A stretch of DNA of 64,000 nucleotides from Erwinia sp050410775 (GTDB taxonomy: Bacteria; Pseudomonadota; Gammaproteobacteria; Enterobacterales; Enterobacteriaceae). The translations under genes and the position numbers were made by a program. The stretch lies in the NCBI RefSeq assembly GCF_050410775.1, contig NZ_CP191229.1. One strand, given 5' to 3'. The notes under the pieces are model-generated. The model ran no database searches. It had not been told where the DNA came from and saw only the letters and a list, made by a program, of their open reading frames with translations. Below, piece by piece: positions 19,403 through 28,862 of this stretch. The first letter of the stretch is position 1; every line of letters begins with the position of its first letter.

Positions 19403-19959
19403 TCTTCATCGTAAATCATCCATTTAACCTCTCCTATTATCGTATGCAGGTTAAAATAGAAAGTTTTAGCATTCTTTTATTTAACATGCTGGCGAAATAG
19501 AAGAGCGTTTCTGTGAAAATTGTTCACATTACCGATGCTTTTATCCGAATCAATTTATCTGATATTTCGCTTCTTCTTCTCTAAGTGATCTGTGTAGTGG
19601 CTTTATCGAATCCTTTACTCAGGAAAGAACCCTGAGCAGAAAAGCCTGAATTAAGAGAATAAGCTTGATGCTGTACGGAAAGCTATGAGAAGAGGGATAG
19701 GACGGGAGGGGGATAATGGAGTGACAGCATGAGCTCTGTAGCATGTGGCAGCAGAGATGACTGCCGCCAGAGGCGCGTTCTCTGCCGCATCACGGAAGTC
19801 GAATAACCTGGTCAGTGAAAATAACCCAGGCGAGCCTGAGTAAGCGCAATCACCTGGGTTGCCTGTATGAAGCCAGTGGCGGAGGCGTCGCCGTCAGAGA
19901 GGGCTGTTTACACTAAGGTAAGTACGTTGTGAACGCCTCACGCCTGCGGGCTCAGCGCG
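19403..19959. other. 0.56 kb without a gene
   Basis: No frame worth reporting. It contains imperfect inverted repeats at about 19618-19637 and 19823-19860 (AACCCAGG with CCTGGGTT), the latter without a U-tract; they could mark RNA ends of the convergent carbonic anhydrase gene. Confidence 0.35.
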
Positions 19960-20700
19960 TTATACTTCGAAAAAATCGACCTTACCGCCAGCAAGATGAT
20001 ACATGCTGCCGACAATTTTTATCTTTTTCCGATCTTCAAGATCCTTCAGTACCGGGCTGTTTTTACGAATATTTTCGATGGTCAGTTCCACGTTCTTCCG
20101 TGCAACGGCATCGACGAAATCGTAGTTGCTGCCTTTACGCTCGCCGCTGTAGGCCGTTTGTGCAATCGCAGGTTTAATTTCATCCAGCAGGCCCGTCAGG
20201 TTACCCAGTTGGGCATTATCAATCGCGCCGCGTACCGCCCCGCAGCGCGTATGTCCCATGACCAGCACCACTTTCGCGCCAGCCACAGCACAGGCGAACT
20301 CCATACTGCCCAGAATATCCCGGTTGCTGATATTGCCCGCTACCCTGGAGTTAAAGGTCTCACCGATCCCAGCGTCCAGCACAATTTCCGCCGGCGCGCG
20401 TGAGTCGATGCAGCTCAGGATCACGGCAGCCGGATACTGACCCGCGATACTGCTGCGTTTCTGCTCCAGGAAATTATGTTTAACCGGACGGTTTTCACGA
20501 AAGCGCAGGTTGCCCTGTTTGAACCGTTCAATAACGCTATCTGGCGTCATACCATCACGTTCATCTTTGCTGAGGGAGGCCGCAAAAGAGATTGTAGGCA
20601 ATGATAAGGTGGCCAGACCCGTGGCCGACAGGGCGGAAATTGCCAGCGTTTGTTTGAGGATCTTTCGACGGGAAGGTTTAGCTGGTTGGTTCTGTTGCAT
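19960..20700 (-). CDS. Tat-exported beta-class carbonic anhydrase
   Basis: 246 residues. Converts CO2 and water to bicarbonate, here predicted in the periplasm. The N-terminus is a twin-arginine signal (SRRKILKQ, Arg11-Arg12, then a hydrophobic stretch ending SFAA near residue 41). Zinc ligands and catalytic residues of beta-carbonic anhydrases are all present: Cys97, Asp99 and Arg101 in SCIDSR, and His150 and Cys153 in GHTRCG. It stands alone, with no transporter or cyanate genes beside it, at the edge of the gene-poor tract. Family and export route are well supported; the physiological reason for periplasmic location is not evident here. Confidence 0.92.
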   Translation of the reverse strand: MQQNQPAKPSRRKILKQTLAISALSATGLATLSLPTISFAASLSKDERDGMTPDSVIERFKQGNLRFRENRPVKHNFLEQKRSSIAGQYPAAVILSCIDSRAPAEIVLDAGIGETFNSRVAGNISNRDILGSMEFACAVAGAKVVLVMGHTRCGAVRGAIDNAQLGNLTGLLDEIKPAIAQTAYSGERKGSNYDFVDAVARKNVELTIENIRKNSPVLKDLEDRKKIKIVGSMYHLAGGKVDFFEV

Positions 20701-21163
20701 TATAGGCTCCTGGTTACAGAATTAACTTAAATTGCTGAGATAATACCCAGGAAGAACTTAATATTTCGGCAACCAAAAGCTATTTTTAGCACTTATTCAC
20801 TATCCCGATTGCAAAAAAAATAAATTTATAAATGCAATCATAATTGGTAAAGCAACTTATCAACACAAATATTATAAATATGTAACATGCGGTTTAATTT
20901 TCCTGGCGAACAGCGTCAGTGAGTAACTGAAAAATCATCGTGGCGAGGGCGAGCTTTGATAATGCCATAATAATTTTCTGATTTTAAAAATAAAGTAAAG
21001 AAAGAAGAGTTGCGCTGTCAGAGTTGTTCCGTTAGCGCGATGCTCTTAAACGTTATGTCATTATCATTCTGTCAGGAGAGGCTCTGTTAATCCGTATGCT
21101 AATATCATCTAAGATTCTTTTAAAGATATATTAAAACAATGTTATTTTGTTTTAACAAACACG
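20701..21163. other. 0.46 kb intergenic region
   Basis: Upstream of the carbonic anhydrase gene and downstream of the C39 transporter gene. AT-rich; no frame long enough to be an immunity protein for the peptide cluster. A weak AT-rich hairpin (AAAACAA / TTGTTTT, 21133-21153) may end the transporter transcript. Confidence 0.4.
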
Positions 21164-23263
21164 TTATAACGCGATCACCCTGCTCGCGGAGGCAATTGTG
21201 GATGGACGGTGAGCCACAATAATCCGGGTAATTTTTAGCGAAGAGATAGCATTGTTGATGGCGGCTTCATTATCAATGTCCAGATGGCTGGTCGCTTCAT
21301 CCATAAACAAGATGCCCGGGCGACGATACAGCGCGCGGGCAATGAAAAGCCGCTGTTTCTGACCGCCAGAAATGCCCGAGCCCAGCTCACCAATCAATGT
21401 TTCATAACCCATAGGCATACTCATAATTTCATGATGAATATTACTATAGATGGCGCAGGCCATAATTAACTCTCTGTCGGCATCTGGAGTAAAGCCGCTG
21501 ATATTATCGGCGATGGAACCAGAGAAAAGCCTGTCATCCTGGAGTACGCAGGAGATACTCTGCCGAAAATTATTCAGGCCAATTTTATGAATATCCAGGC
21601 CTCCCGCCAGTATCTGTCCACGGGTTGGTGTTAAAAGCCCGCTCATGACTTTAAGAAGTGTGGTCTTTCCCGCGCCGGAAGCGCCCACTATCGCTACGCT
21701 TTCACCAGGCTGGATCGTCATATCTATATCGTCAAATACAGGTTTGGATACAGCATCATACTGATAAGTAAGCTTTTTAACTTCAAGAGCAATTCCTGTA
21801 CCTGGTTGAAAAACGGTACGCGGGGGGACTTCTGCTTCCGCCTCCGTAAAAATAAGATCGGAGATCCTTTCATTATGTAATGAGAGCATACGCAAGCTTA
21901 ACGTCAGATCGATCAGGCTGGAAGCGCGCTGTGAAAACTGCCCGCGATAAGAGTTAAAGGCCATAAACATCCCGAGCGTCATAGTGTTATCAATTACCAT
22001 GGCCGCTCCCAACCAGAGAACCGCAACCTGATCCAGCGCAGAAATAAGCGTGTTGATGCCGCCAAACAGCATATTGAAACGCGTGATCTTAATACCGGTA
22101 TTGGTGGCGTCAATGTTCAGGTTTAGCCAGTGGCCTGAACGGATGCGGTCGATGCCGAGTGCTTTGACCGTCGAAATCCCATAAAGCGTCTCCATAAAAT
22201 GAGAACTGGCTTTGGCTCCCTTCACAATCTGCTCTTCGGATAACTGACGATAAAGGCGATAGGTCAGCAGACGCAACAGTGCATAACAGAGGGTAAAACC
22301 TGACACCACCCAGACCAGCCAGCCGCCATAAACCATCATCATCGCAAAAAGGCCAACAGTCATAATGGTATCAATAATGCCGGTGACAATACTGTTGGTA
22401 AAGGTTGTCCGGATGGCGTCCAGGGATGAGAAGCGGGACTGAATATCCCCCAGGTGTCTTTTCTCAAAAAAAGACAACGGTAATTTCATAAGATGATCGA
22501 ACAGAGTGGTTTTCCACTGCACATCAGTAAGGGTTCCAAGTGCGATAGATGTCCATGCGTGGATGGCGCTGACAAAAGCCTTGAACAAGGTAAAAACAAT
22601 CAAGCCAAGGCAGATTACGGTTAAGAGATCGTAATCATGCGCCTGAATGACGTGATCGGTAACCAGCTGCGTACCGACGGGTAAAAGTAAATTAACAGAT
22701 TCAATCACTACCGACAGTGAAAGTATTTTTATCAGCGCGCCCGTAAGACCATTAATGTTCCGCATCAGGTCTGTCAGGCGGAGTTTCGTCTTTATCGTTT
22801 CCTTTTGAAATTCTTTATCAGGCCAGAGTTCCAGTGCTACGCCAGTAAAATGATTTGACATATCCTGCATGCCGACGACTCGCCGTCCGAAAGCGGGATC
22901 GTGGATAACAAATGCATTATGGCGAACTTTTACCAGCACAACAAAATGGTTCATATCCCAATGTAATATACAGGGTGTTCTTAGTTTTTTTACATCATCG
23001 ATATCCAGCGAAAGTGCGCGAGTTTTCAGCTGAATCTGAGAGGCGATATTTGCCACAAGCTTTAACGTAGCCCCTTTTGTCGATATGCCAAATTGCTGGC
23101 GCAGGTTAAAAAGATCGACGTTAAGGCCATAGTATGAAGAAACCATCGCCAGGCAGGCCAGCCCACATTCTGAAGATTCAGACTGCAATATTTTGGGGAC
23201 CTTTCGGCGCAAGGAGAAATTAATTTTACTGTTAATTTTTTCAAAAAGTGACTTACTTGTCAT
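21164..23263 (-). CDS. C39 peptidase-containing ABC exporter for a double-glycine peptide (CvaB-like)
   Basis: 699 residues from the ATG at 23263; a TTG two codons earlier is less likely. It removes the double-glycine leader and exports the peptide. The N-terminal C39 domain is intact: Gln27 (oxyanion), Cys33 in SSECGLAC, His106 in WDMNHFVVL and Asp122 in HDPAFG. A membrane domain (about 160-440) and an ATPase follow, with Walker A GASGAGKTT near 526, SGGQKQR near 632 and FMDEATS near 653. The gene overlaps the HlyD-like gene by 11 bases and belongs with the peptide gene at 24602-24958. In contrast to the adhesin exporter at 10060, its peptidase triad is complete. Confidence 0.92.
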   Translation of the reverse strand: MTSKSLFEKINSKINFSLRRKVPKILQSESSECGLACLAMVSSYYGLNVDLFNLRQQFGISTKGATLKLVANIASQIQLKTRALSLDIDDVKKLRTPCILHWDMNHFVVLVKVRHNAFVIHDPAFGRRVVGMQDMSNHFTGVALELWPDKEFQKETIKTKLRLTDLMRNINGLTGALIKILSLSVVIESVNLLLPVGTQLVTDHVIQAHDYDLLTVICLGLIVFTLFKAFVSAIHAWTSIALGTLTDVQWKTTLFDHLMKLPLSFFEKRHLGDIQSRFSSLDAIRTTFTNSIVTGIIDTIMTVGLFAMMMVYGGWLVWVVSGFTLCYALLRLLTYRLYRQLSEEQIVKGAKASSHFMETLYGISTVKALGIDRIRSGHWLNLNIDATNTGIKITRFNMLFGGINTLISALDQVAVLWLGAAMVIDNTMTLGMFMAFNSYRGQFSQRASSLIDLTLSLRMLSLHNERISDLIFTEAEAEVPPRTVFQPGTGIALEVKKLTYQYDAVSKPVFDDIDMTIQPGESVAIVGASGAGKTTLLKVMSGLLTPTRGQILAGGLDIHKIGLNNFRQSISCVLQDDRLFSGSIADNISGFTPDADRELIMACAIYSNIHHEIMSMPMGYETLIGELGSGISGGQKQRLFIARALYRRPGILFMDEATSHLDIDNEAAINNAISSLKITRIIVAHRPSTIASASRVIAL

Positions 23264-24545
23264 CGACAACTCCGCTCACGCTATTTTTTATTTTATTAAC
23301 TGGCGCAATAGCCCACTGATATAATGGCCTTTTCTCAAGGAAGACAATCGCCTTTGCCTGGAGTCCGCTGGCTATTTCAAGCGTCTTGCCTTTATCGCTA
23401 AAGGCTGTTTGATTAATTGAGACAAGAACTTTGTAGTATGCGCCTTTGTCCTGATGACTGCCGCTGCTGTAGCTACTCATTTCCTGAGGCGAGGCTGGAA
23501 TAGAGGAAATTGATGCTATTTCTCCGGGGAACTGACCGAACTTATCCGAGGGGAATGCGTTATAGCGAATATTAATGCGATCGCCTGTTTTTGCGTAGGG
23601 CAGGCTGTGGTCCGGTAGCCACAGTAGCAGGTAATACTGAACATTATCCGTAGGCTTTATCTGTGCCAGGCTGGCGCCCGTATCGACCATCTGTCCAGGC
23701 GTTACGCTCAGGGATTGAATCAGTCCGTCCACTCTGGAGGTGATAATGAGACTGCCACCGGCCTTATACTCTGCCAGTTGCCGTTCGAGGTCGCTGAGTT
23801 GCGATTCATTTTGTGAAATTTGATTATCAAAGTCCGCCGCGCGAGTAAGCATATCGCTACGTAGCTGGGAAAGCTGAACGATTTCCTGCATGCTTTGATT
23901 GTTCAGCCCCTGATAAACACTCTGCTGTGAAAGCGACTGCGCACGCTGGTAATTAAGCTGATCCTGCGTAATCAATCCTCTTTTCAGATAGTTTTCATAA
24001 TTACTCAGGCTGGCATTCATTTTTCGCACCCCTTCGCGGGCGCTTTTGACCATTTTTTCCGTTTCTTTATGGGCAGCAGCATAATTATCAATTTGCGTTT
24101 GCACGTTTTCTAACGTGGATCTTTTATTATTTTTTAGCTTGGTGATGATTTCAAGGTGCTTTTCTTTCTGGATCTTAATCGACTCAACGGCGGCGCTGGT
24201 TACACTACCGGAGGCGATCGTGCGGGAAACATCTATTTCATAGAGCGGATCGCCTTTCTTTATCCGGTCGCCAACTTTAACAAAGCGGGTGATAATATAG
24301 CCCTGCTGAGGCGAGTATATGTTAATAGCGTGAGGGAGAGTGATGACTTCGCCATCAACGTCAATTCTTCTGTTATAGTCAAAAAAAACCATTGCCAATA
24401 AAATAGTAATAACGAAAGCCAGGCAAATCCCTGCCACCAGTGGAGCCGGAATTTTAGAGAGGAGTAGCGCTTTTCCCACCCATCTCTGGCGTTGATAATT
24501 TATTGCATTACTGCGGAATATGCTTTTTTTATTATTATTTTCCAT
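23253..24545 (-). CDS. HlyD-family adaptor for the double-glycine peptide exporter (CvaA-like)
   Basis: 430 residues. Membrane-fusion protein that would join the C39 ABC exporter to a TolC channel encoded elsewhere. A cytoplasmic N-terminus is followed by one membrane helix (about residues 33-55), a first lipoyl half (VKVGDRIKKGDPLYEID), a long coiled coil (about 110-270), a second lipoyl half (SVTPGQMVDTGASLAQI) and a barrel domain. The ATG at 24545 lies 15 bases downstream of a terminator that separates it from the peptide gene; its 3' end overlaps the transporter start. Family is clear; the CvaA-like role follows from its neighbours. Confidence 0.9.
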   Translation of the reverse strand: MENNNKKSIFRSNAINYQRQRWVGKALLLSKIPAPLVAGICLAFVITILLAMVFFDYNRRIDVDGEVITLPHAINIYSPQQGYIITRFVKVGDRIKKGDPLYEIDVSRTIASGSVTSAAVESIKIQKEKHLEIITKLKNNKRSTLENVQTQIDNYAAAHKETEKMVKSAREGVRKMNASLSNYENYLKRGLITQDQLNYQRAQSLSQQSVYQGLNNQSMQEIVQLSQLRSDMLTRAADFDNQISQNESQLSDLERQLAEYKAGGSLIITSRVDGLIQSLSVTPGQMVDTGASLAQIKPTDNVQYYLLLWLPDHSLPYAKTGDRINIRYNAFPSDKFGQFPGEIASISSIPASPQEMSSYSSGSHQDKGAYYKVLVSINQTAFSDKGKTLEIASGLQAKAIVFLEKRPLYQWAIAPVNKIKNSVSGVVDDK

Positions 24546-24560
24546 GGGGCGTTCCAGCGG

Positions 24561-24586
24561 AAAAAAAGAGCCACGAATGTGGCTCT
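24561..24586 (-). terminator. Intrinsic terminator between peptide gene and exporter genes
   Basis: 8-bp perfect stem AGAGCCAC / GTGGCTCT (24567-24574 with 24579-24586), four-base loop, then seven U residues on the minus strand. It ends the peptide transcript 15 bases past the peptide stop and should limit read-through into the exporter genes, allowing more precursor than exporter. Confidence 0.88.
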
Positions 24587-24601
24587 TTGAAACAGGTTTT
24601 A

Positions 24602-24958
24602 TTAAGAAATTGTACCGTTGATCAGACCATCAACAGCCTGAAAAGCATATTTCTCGGTAGTATCCCAGCCAACAACTGCGGCAGCGATACCGCTGGCGAC
24701 GCCACCAATGATGCCTGCACCGATCATACCTACTCCCTGACCGATGATACCAAAACCAAGAATACCACCGCCGTCGCCACCATGCTTACCGCCAATGACG
24801 GCGCCCGCCATGGTGCCCACGCAGGCCCCGATAGTCGCAGAAGCAACCAGTTCGCCCGCATTTGCGACAGTACTGCCAAGCAGGGAAGTAATGCTGCTAA
24901 AATCCCAGCTATAGGCGCCAGACACATCATCCATTTCATTGAGAGAAATTTCTTTCAT
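24602..24958 (-). CDS. Double-glycine-leader, glycine-zipper secreted peptide (putative microcin precursor)
   Basis: 118 residues. The leader MKEISLNEMDDVSGA closely matches the microcin V type (LNExDxVSG followed by G/A), so cleavage is expected after residue 15. The mature part of about 103 residues is hydrophobic and very glycine-rich, with long small-xxx-small zipper patterns (GACVGTMAGAVIGG, GMIGAGIIGGVASGIAAAVVG) that suit membrane insertion or assembly. There is one Cys. AAAGGAG lies eight bases before the ATG. The cognate exporter genes follow directly. This fits a class II microcin or a Cdz-like contact-dependent glycine-zipper bacteriocin; a structural or signalling peptide is also possible because no immunity gene is visible. 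Confidence 0.83.
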   Translation of the reverse strand: MKEISLNEMDDVSGAYSWDFSSITSLLGSTVANAGELVASATIGACVGTMAGAVIGGKHGGDGGGILGFGIIGQGVGMIGAGIIGGVASGIAAAVVGWDTTEKYAFQAVDGLINGTIS

Positions 24959-25088
24959 TTTATTGCTCCTTTTGTATAAACAAGCCTTTAAGGCTTTCCT
25001 TTAAATATCCCGTCTTCACGGAAAATAAACTTTAAATGTTTTTATTTGAATGAACAAATGATTTAATCTGAATTTGATTTATTTTTAT

Positions 25089-25166
25089 CTTAAGTTTTTT
25101 ATTGATATCTTAAAAATAAAGTCTTAAGTTTTTTATTGATATCTTAAAAATAAAGTCTTAAGTTTT
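25089..25166. repeat. 34-bp tandem repeat upstream of the peptide gene
   Basis: Two exact 34-bp copies (25089-25122, 25123-25156) and ten bases of a third. Each begins with the palindrome CTTAAG and contains TTGATATCTTAAAAATAAAG. It lies 130-210 bases before the peptide start codon, where regulatory sites would be expected. Confidence 0.9.
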
Positions 25167-25241
25167 ATAAAGATTGTTTTCCTGATGGTATGATGATTGC
25201 GTAGGTGATTATTCATTTGCGGCAGGAGTTTGCCGCGCATG

Positions 25242-26186
25242 TTAATTTTGAGTAATAGTAAATGTCATAGCGGCATTCGCTGTGCCCGGCGTAATATTCC
25301 CAGTTTGTTTATAGCGTGCGATTAGCGGTATTTCAATCGTTCTCTCCGCACTATTATGATAGGTCTTTGCTGTGGCAAAACTTAAAGGCACCCGGTTTGT
25401 ATCAAGGACCTCCACGGCGACGCCTGAAGCAGAATTATTGTCCGTGGTCAGGGGAAGCTGACCCTCTCCCTGAGAAGTTCCGACCGGTTCAAACGTTACC
25501 TGGACCGGGATATTATCTGCTTCACACTGCATGATAACGCTGAAATTTCGTTCTGAGGAGGCGGCCGTACTGCCCACGCCGCTAAACTCGCTGCGGTTGG
25601 GGCTTCCCAAATCAACGATCTGGTTTTTCGAATTCACATCAACCAGACAGCTTTTTTGCACCACAGTCAGACTGCTGACCGTCAGGGTGGAGAAGACACG
25701 AGAGTTAAGATAAAAATTACCATACACCTTACTGCCGCTGGTGCCGGGCGTTACCGGACCCGTTTTAACGAAGGTAAGTCTGACCTCATCCCGGGTAGTC
25801 CAGGGCGTTAATGCGTTAGGGGAGAGCGAAATTGTATAGGGAATTGTCATACCCGTTTTATACAGATCGCCAATTATCACGCCCACACCGGGTATGCCTG
25901 TTTCATACGCCCCTTCAACCGTGCTGCTGGCAGTTAATAACGATGCTGAACGATATGGGGAACTGCCGGTGCAGCCAATAACCAGGGTTTGCCCTGAAAA
26001 ACCTTTACTGTAGCGATAGCCCAAAATGTCACCTATGGCAACACGGGGATCGACCGCAAGATTCAGGGCGCCCGTAGTGGCTTTAACGGAGGTTCCCATA
26101 GCGCAACTACCGGCATGGCATACTGAAGAAAGAGATAATAATATGAGCAGAAGTTTTAACTGCAAATTGATTTTTAAGAAGTCCAT
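25242..26186 (-). CDS. Fimbrial tip adhesin / minor subunit (FimH-like architecture)
   Basis: 314 residues, about twice the size of a pilin. A signal peptide (about 1-25, ending CHA) precedes an N-terminal putative receptor-binding domain with paired cysteines (GSCAMG and VIGCTG) and a C-terminal pilin domain with its own Cys pair (KSCLVDV, MQCEAD) and a beta-zipper ending typical of chaperone-usher subunits (TANAAMTFTI). Last gene of the fimbrial operon, 40 bases after the usher. The two-domain layout supports a tip adhesin; the ligand cannot be told from sequence. Confidence 0.82.
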   Translation of the reverse strand: MDFLKINLQLKLLLILLSLSSVCHAGSCAMGTSVKATTGALNLAVDPRVAIGDILGYRYSKGFSGQTLVIGCTGSSPYRSASLLTASSTVEGAYETGIPGVGVIIGDLYKTGMTIPYTISLSPNALTPWTTRDEVRLTFVKTGPVTPGTSGSKVYGNFYLNSRVFSTLTVSSLTVVQKSCLVDVNSKNQIVDLGSPNRSEFSGVGSTAASSERNFSVIMQCEADNIPVQVTFEPVGTSQGEGQLPLTTDNNSASGVAVEVLDTNRVPLSFATAKTYHNSAERTIEIPLIARYKQTGNITPGTANAAMTFTITQN

Positions 26187-26226
26187 TTTTTTATTCCAGA
26201 TAGCGCTGCGAGTTTATTATTTCAGG

Positions 26227-28755
26227 TTACTGGCAAATACCGTTTAACATCTGAATGCCGATCTCTGATTTTTTGTCCGGTAGTTGATAGGTGACATGAC
26301 ATTTTTTATCATTGGATGTCCCCCACTGCACCAGGAGATCGCCTGTAGATTTCAAACCATTCAGATAAACCTGGCCGTCATTACCAACGATATATCCCTG
26401 CTTGTCGGACTGAGCCTGGTCGACGGCAATGGCACCAAAAGGTACTGGCTGGCCCTTATAGCGCAGCGTCATAATGGCGCGAGCGCCCACCTGAGCTGAG
26501 AAAGGCGCGTGAACAAGCGCACCTCTGGTAGGGACAACGCTTTTAGTGGTTAACTCCAGATCAACCTCTTCAGGCAACGTAGTGGTATCAAGCACAATAT
26601 CCGACTGCCGATAGGGCGTGATATTGGGCACAATTGTGTAACCACGGAAATCCGTCTTTACCCCGGTGTGGTTAAGGACTTGCACTCCGCTGGCCCCTGG
26701 CGCCATCACTAACGCTGCCGTATCGCCAAATGCCTGACTTAACGTCACGCCATCTTTATGCACCGCAAGCCCGCCTTCTATGCCGTAATTCAGCCTGCGC
26801 ATTGTCCTGTCGTAGCCATAGCCAGCGGTAGCCTCACCATATGTGCCGCGATATCCGGCATCAAGATTGCCGCTGTTCCCCACGCCCTGGCTGGCGTATC
26901 CTTCCCGCACGTTCCATGTCAGATTGTTATGTTCGAGCGCCATGCCGCTTAAGCCCAGGCTTTGTCCGGTATTACCCGGCTTGCTGTTGGTAACCGTATA
27001 GCTAGCCCAGGTATCAGACAGCCAGCGATCCAGCGGTACCGAGACGTTGCATGAAATAACCTGGTCCTTACTGTAATGCCCGCCAGACAGGTTGGAAGAA
27101 TTACGGTTGAAGCTATAATTCACTCCGTAGCTTATGCCGTTATAACTGTTGTTATAGCTGGATGAAAAAGATTCCAGACGGCGGTCCGTCTGCCAAAAAT
27201 CTTCGCGTAGCAGGCTGATACTGATCGACCCGGCAGTGGTTCCCAGATTCTGATTGAGCGTTAATTCTGTACGATTGCGGGCCTGTTCATGCCATGCGGG
27301 CGTCGGATCGCCGCGGTAAGTGTCCATCAGTTCCGTCAGGGAATAATAATCGCGCGTTGAGTAGCGATAGCCTGCGATAGCGAAGTTGGTCCCGGTCTCA
27401 GCGAAATTTTTACTGTAGCGCACCCGTAGCGACTGGCCATTTACTTTGCTCTTGTCTTTGGGCGTTGCCCAGGCGTTGATAATATCTGTAGAAAAAGCAC
27501 CAAACTGACCAAAGTTTTTGCCGAATCCGAAAGCAAGCGACTGGTAGCTGGCCGCAAACTGTCCTCCGCCATAAAGCGTGATGTTTCCCGGCAGACCATA
27601 GATCAGCGTTGCCTGACTGAAACTTTGACTGTCAACCGAACTATCATGGGGGCGGTACTGACCGGAAGTGAAACTGTGTTTAAGGTGGCCTTCGCGTACT
27701 AAAACCGGCAGAGAAGCATAGGGCACAACTAAATTTTGTTCGCTGCCGTCAGCTTCTTTAATCGTGACATAAAGATCGCCACTGCCGCCGGTAGCGTATA
27801 AGTCGTTGATTTCGAAAACGCCAGGCGCAACATAGCTTTGATAAATAATGTAACCGTTTTGGCGAACGATAACCTGCGCGTTGCTGCGGGCTGTGCCGCG
27901 TACTACTGGTGCGTAGCCACGCAGGCTTTCCGGCAGCATCTCATCATCAGAAGCCAGCTGCGCGCCACGGAAAGGGACGCTCTCAAATATATCGGAAGGC
28001 GACGTGCTCTCACCCAACGTCAGTTGCGATCTTATCGGCACAATATTGCGTTGCAGATAGGTGTAAACGGAGTCCCACTTACCGCTATGCGATGAAGTAC
28101 TGTGACGATTCCAGATGGTGTAATTGCGTAAGCGCCATGCGCCAATGTTAAGGCCGGGTCTCAGATTAAGATAATAGCTGTCATTATCCCGGGCCGTTTC
28201 ATTAAGCGCGTAATTTTTGGCGCCGGCAAAACGATAGTTAAGCAATAGCGCCGTGATACCTTCATCAAACTGTGACGGGGATACGTAACCCCTGGCACTC
28301 GCCAGCAGAGCGGCTTGTGGAATACTCAGTATCAGACGCTGGCTATTAAAGTTGAATGTTGCGGTGGCCTGAGGGATTGCCGCAATATTCACACAGCCGC
28401 GATCGTCTTCTTTCATGTCCGGGAAAGCTTTTGTCCTGATGCCATAAGATTGCAACATTGTCAGCTTTAAGCATGGCGTCAGACCGCTATCCTCCTGTGG
28501 CGCGGCGGCGAATGTTACGCTCTGTGACTCAATAAAACGATTGTTCAGCCAGATATCAACAAGATAGTTACCCGGCGCCTGAGCGCGGCTATTTTCAAAG
28601 ACGGAAAGGTCTGTGCTGAAGCTGTTATCACCACTATTTTTCAGAAAATCAGGATTAAAGGTTTCACCCGCCAGGCTTTTTGTTATAAAAAGGATGGGGA
28701 TGAACGCCGCCATGGAAAATAGGCACGGGAAATCCCTTTTTTTGGCGCTGTTCAT
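26227..28755 (-). CDS. Fimbrial outer-membrane usher (FimD/PapC family)
   Basis: 842 residues from the ATG at 28755, chosen because GGAG lies seven bases upstream; an upstream ATG at 28785 has none. Outer-membrane assembly platform of the chaperone-usher pathway. A signal peptide (ending SLAG) is followed by the N-terminal periplasmic domain (TFNPDFLK start), the 24-strand barrel with plug (family motifs PFRGAQLASDDEMLPES and GYAPVVRGTARSNAQV), and C-terminal domains with the expected Cys pair (KKCHVTYQ...LNGICQ). It lies between the chaperone and tip adhesin genes. Full length, no disruption seen. Confidence 0.95.
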   Translation of the reverse strand: MNSAKKRDFPCLFSMAAFIPILFITKSLAGETFNPDFLKNSGDNSFSTDLSVFENSRAQAPGNYLVDIWLNNRFIESQSVTFAAAPQEDSGLTPCLKLTMLQSYGIRTKAFPDMKEDDRGCVNIAAIPQATATFNFNSQRLILSIPQAALLASARGYVSPSQFDEGITALLLNYRFAGAKNYALNETARDNDSYYLNLRPGLNIGAWRLRNYTIWNRHSTSSHSGKWDSVYTYLQRNIVPIRSQLTLGESTSPSDIFESVPFRGAQLASDDEMLPESLRGYAPVVRGTARSNAQVIVRQNGYIIYQSYVAPGVFEINDLYATGGSGDLYVTIKEADGSEQNLVVPYASLPVLVREGHLKHSFTSGQYRPHDSSVDSQSFSQATLIYGLPGNITLYGGGQFAASYQSLAFGFGKNFGQFGAFSTDIINAWATPKDKSKVNGQSLRVRYSKNFAETGTNFAIAGYRYSTRDYYSLTELMDTYRGDPTPAWHEQARNRTELTLNQNLGTTAGSISISLLREDFWQTDRRLESFSSSYNNSYNGISYGVNYSFNRNSSNLSGGHYSKDQVISCNVSVPLDRWLSDTWASYTVTNSKPGNTGQSLGLSGMALEHNNLTWNVREGYASQGVGNSGNLDAGYRGTYGEATAGYGYDRTMRRLNYGIEGGLAVHKDGVTLSQAFGDTAALVMAPGASGVQVLNHTGVKTDFRGYTIVPNITPYRQSDIVLDTTTLPEEVDLELTTKSVVPTRGALVHAPFSAQVGARAIMTLRYKGQPVPFGAIAVDQAQSDKQGYIVGNDGQVYLNGLKSTGDLLVQWGTSNDKKCHVTYQLPDKKSEIGIQMLNGICQ

Positions 28756-28862
28756 ATTTACACTCCATTGCATAAATACCGGCATTACTTGAACGTATAA
28801 ATGCGTTGCCAGATAAGATCAATATATCCGAATCACCTTATGATATATTATTTTACTGATTA

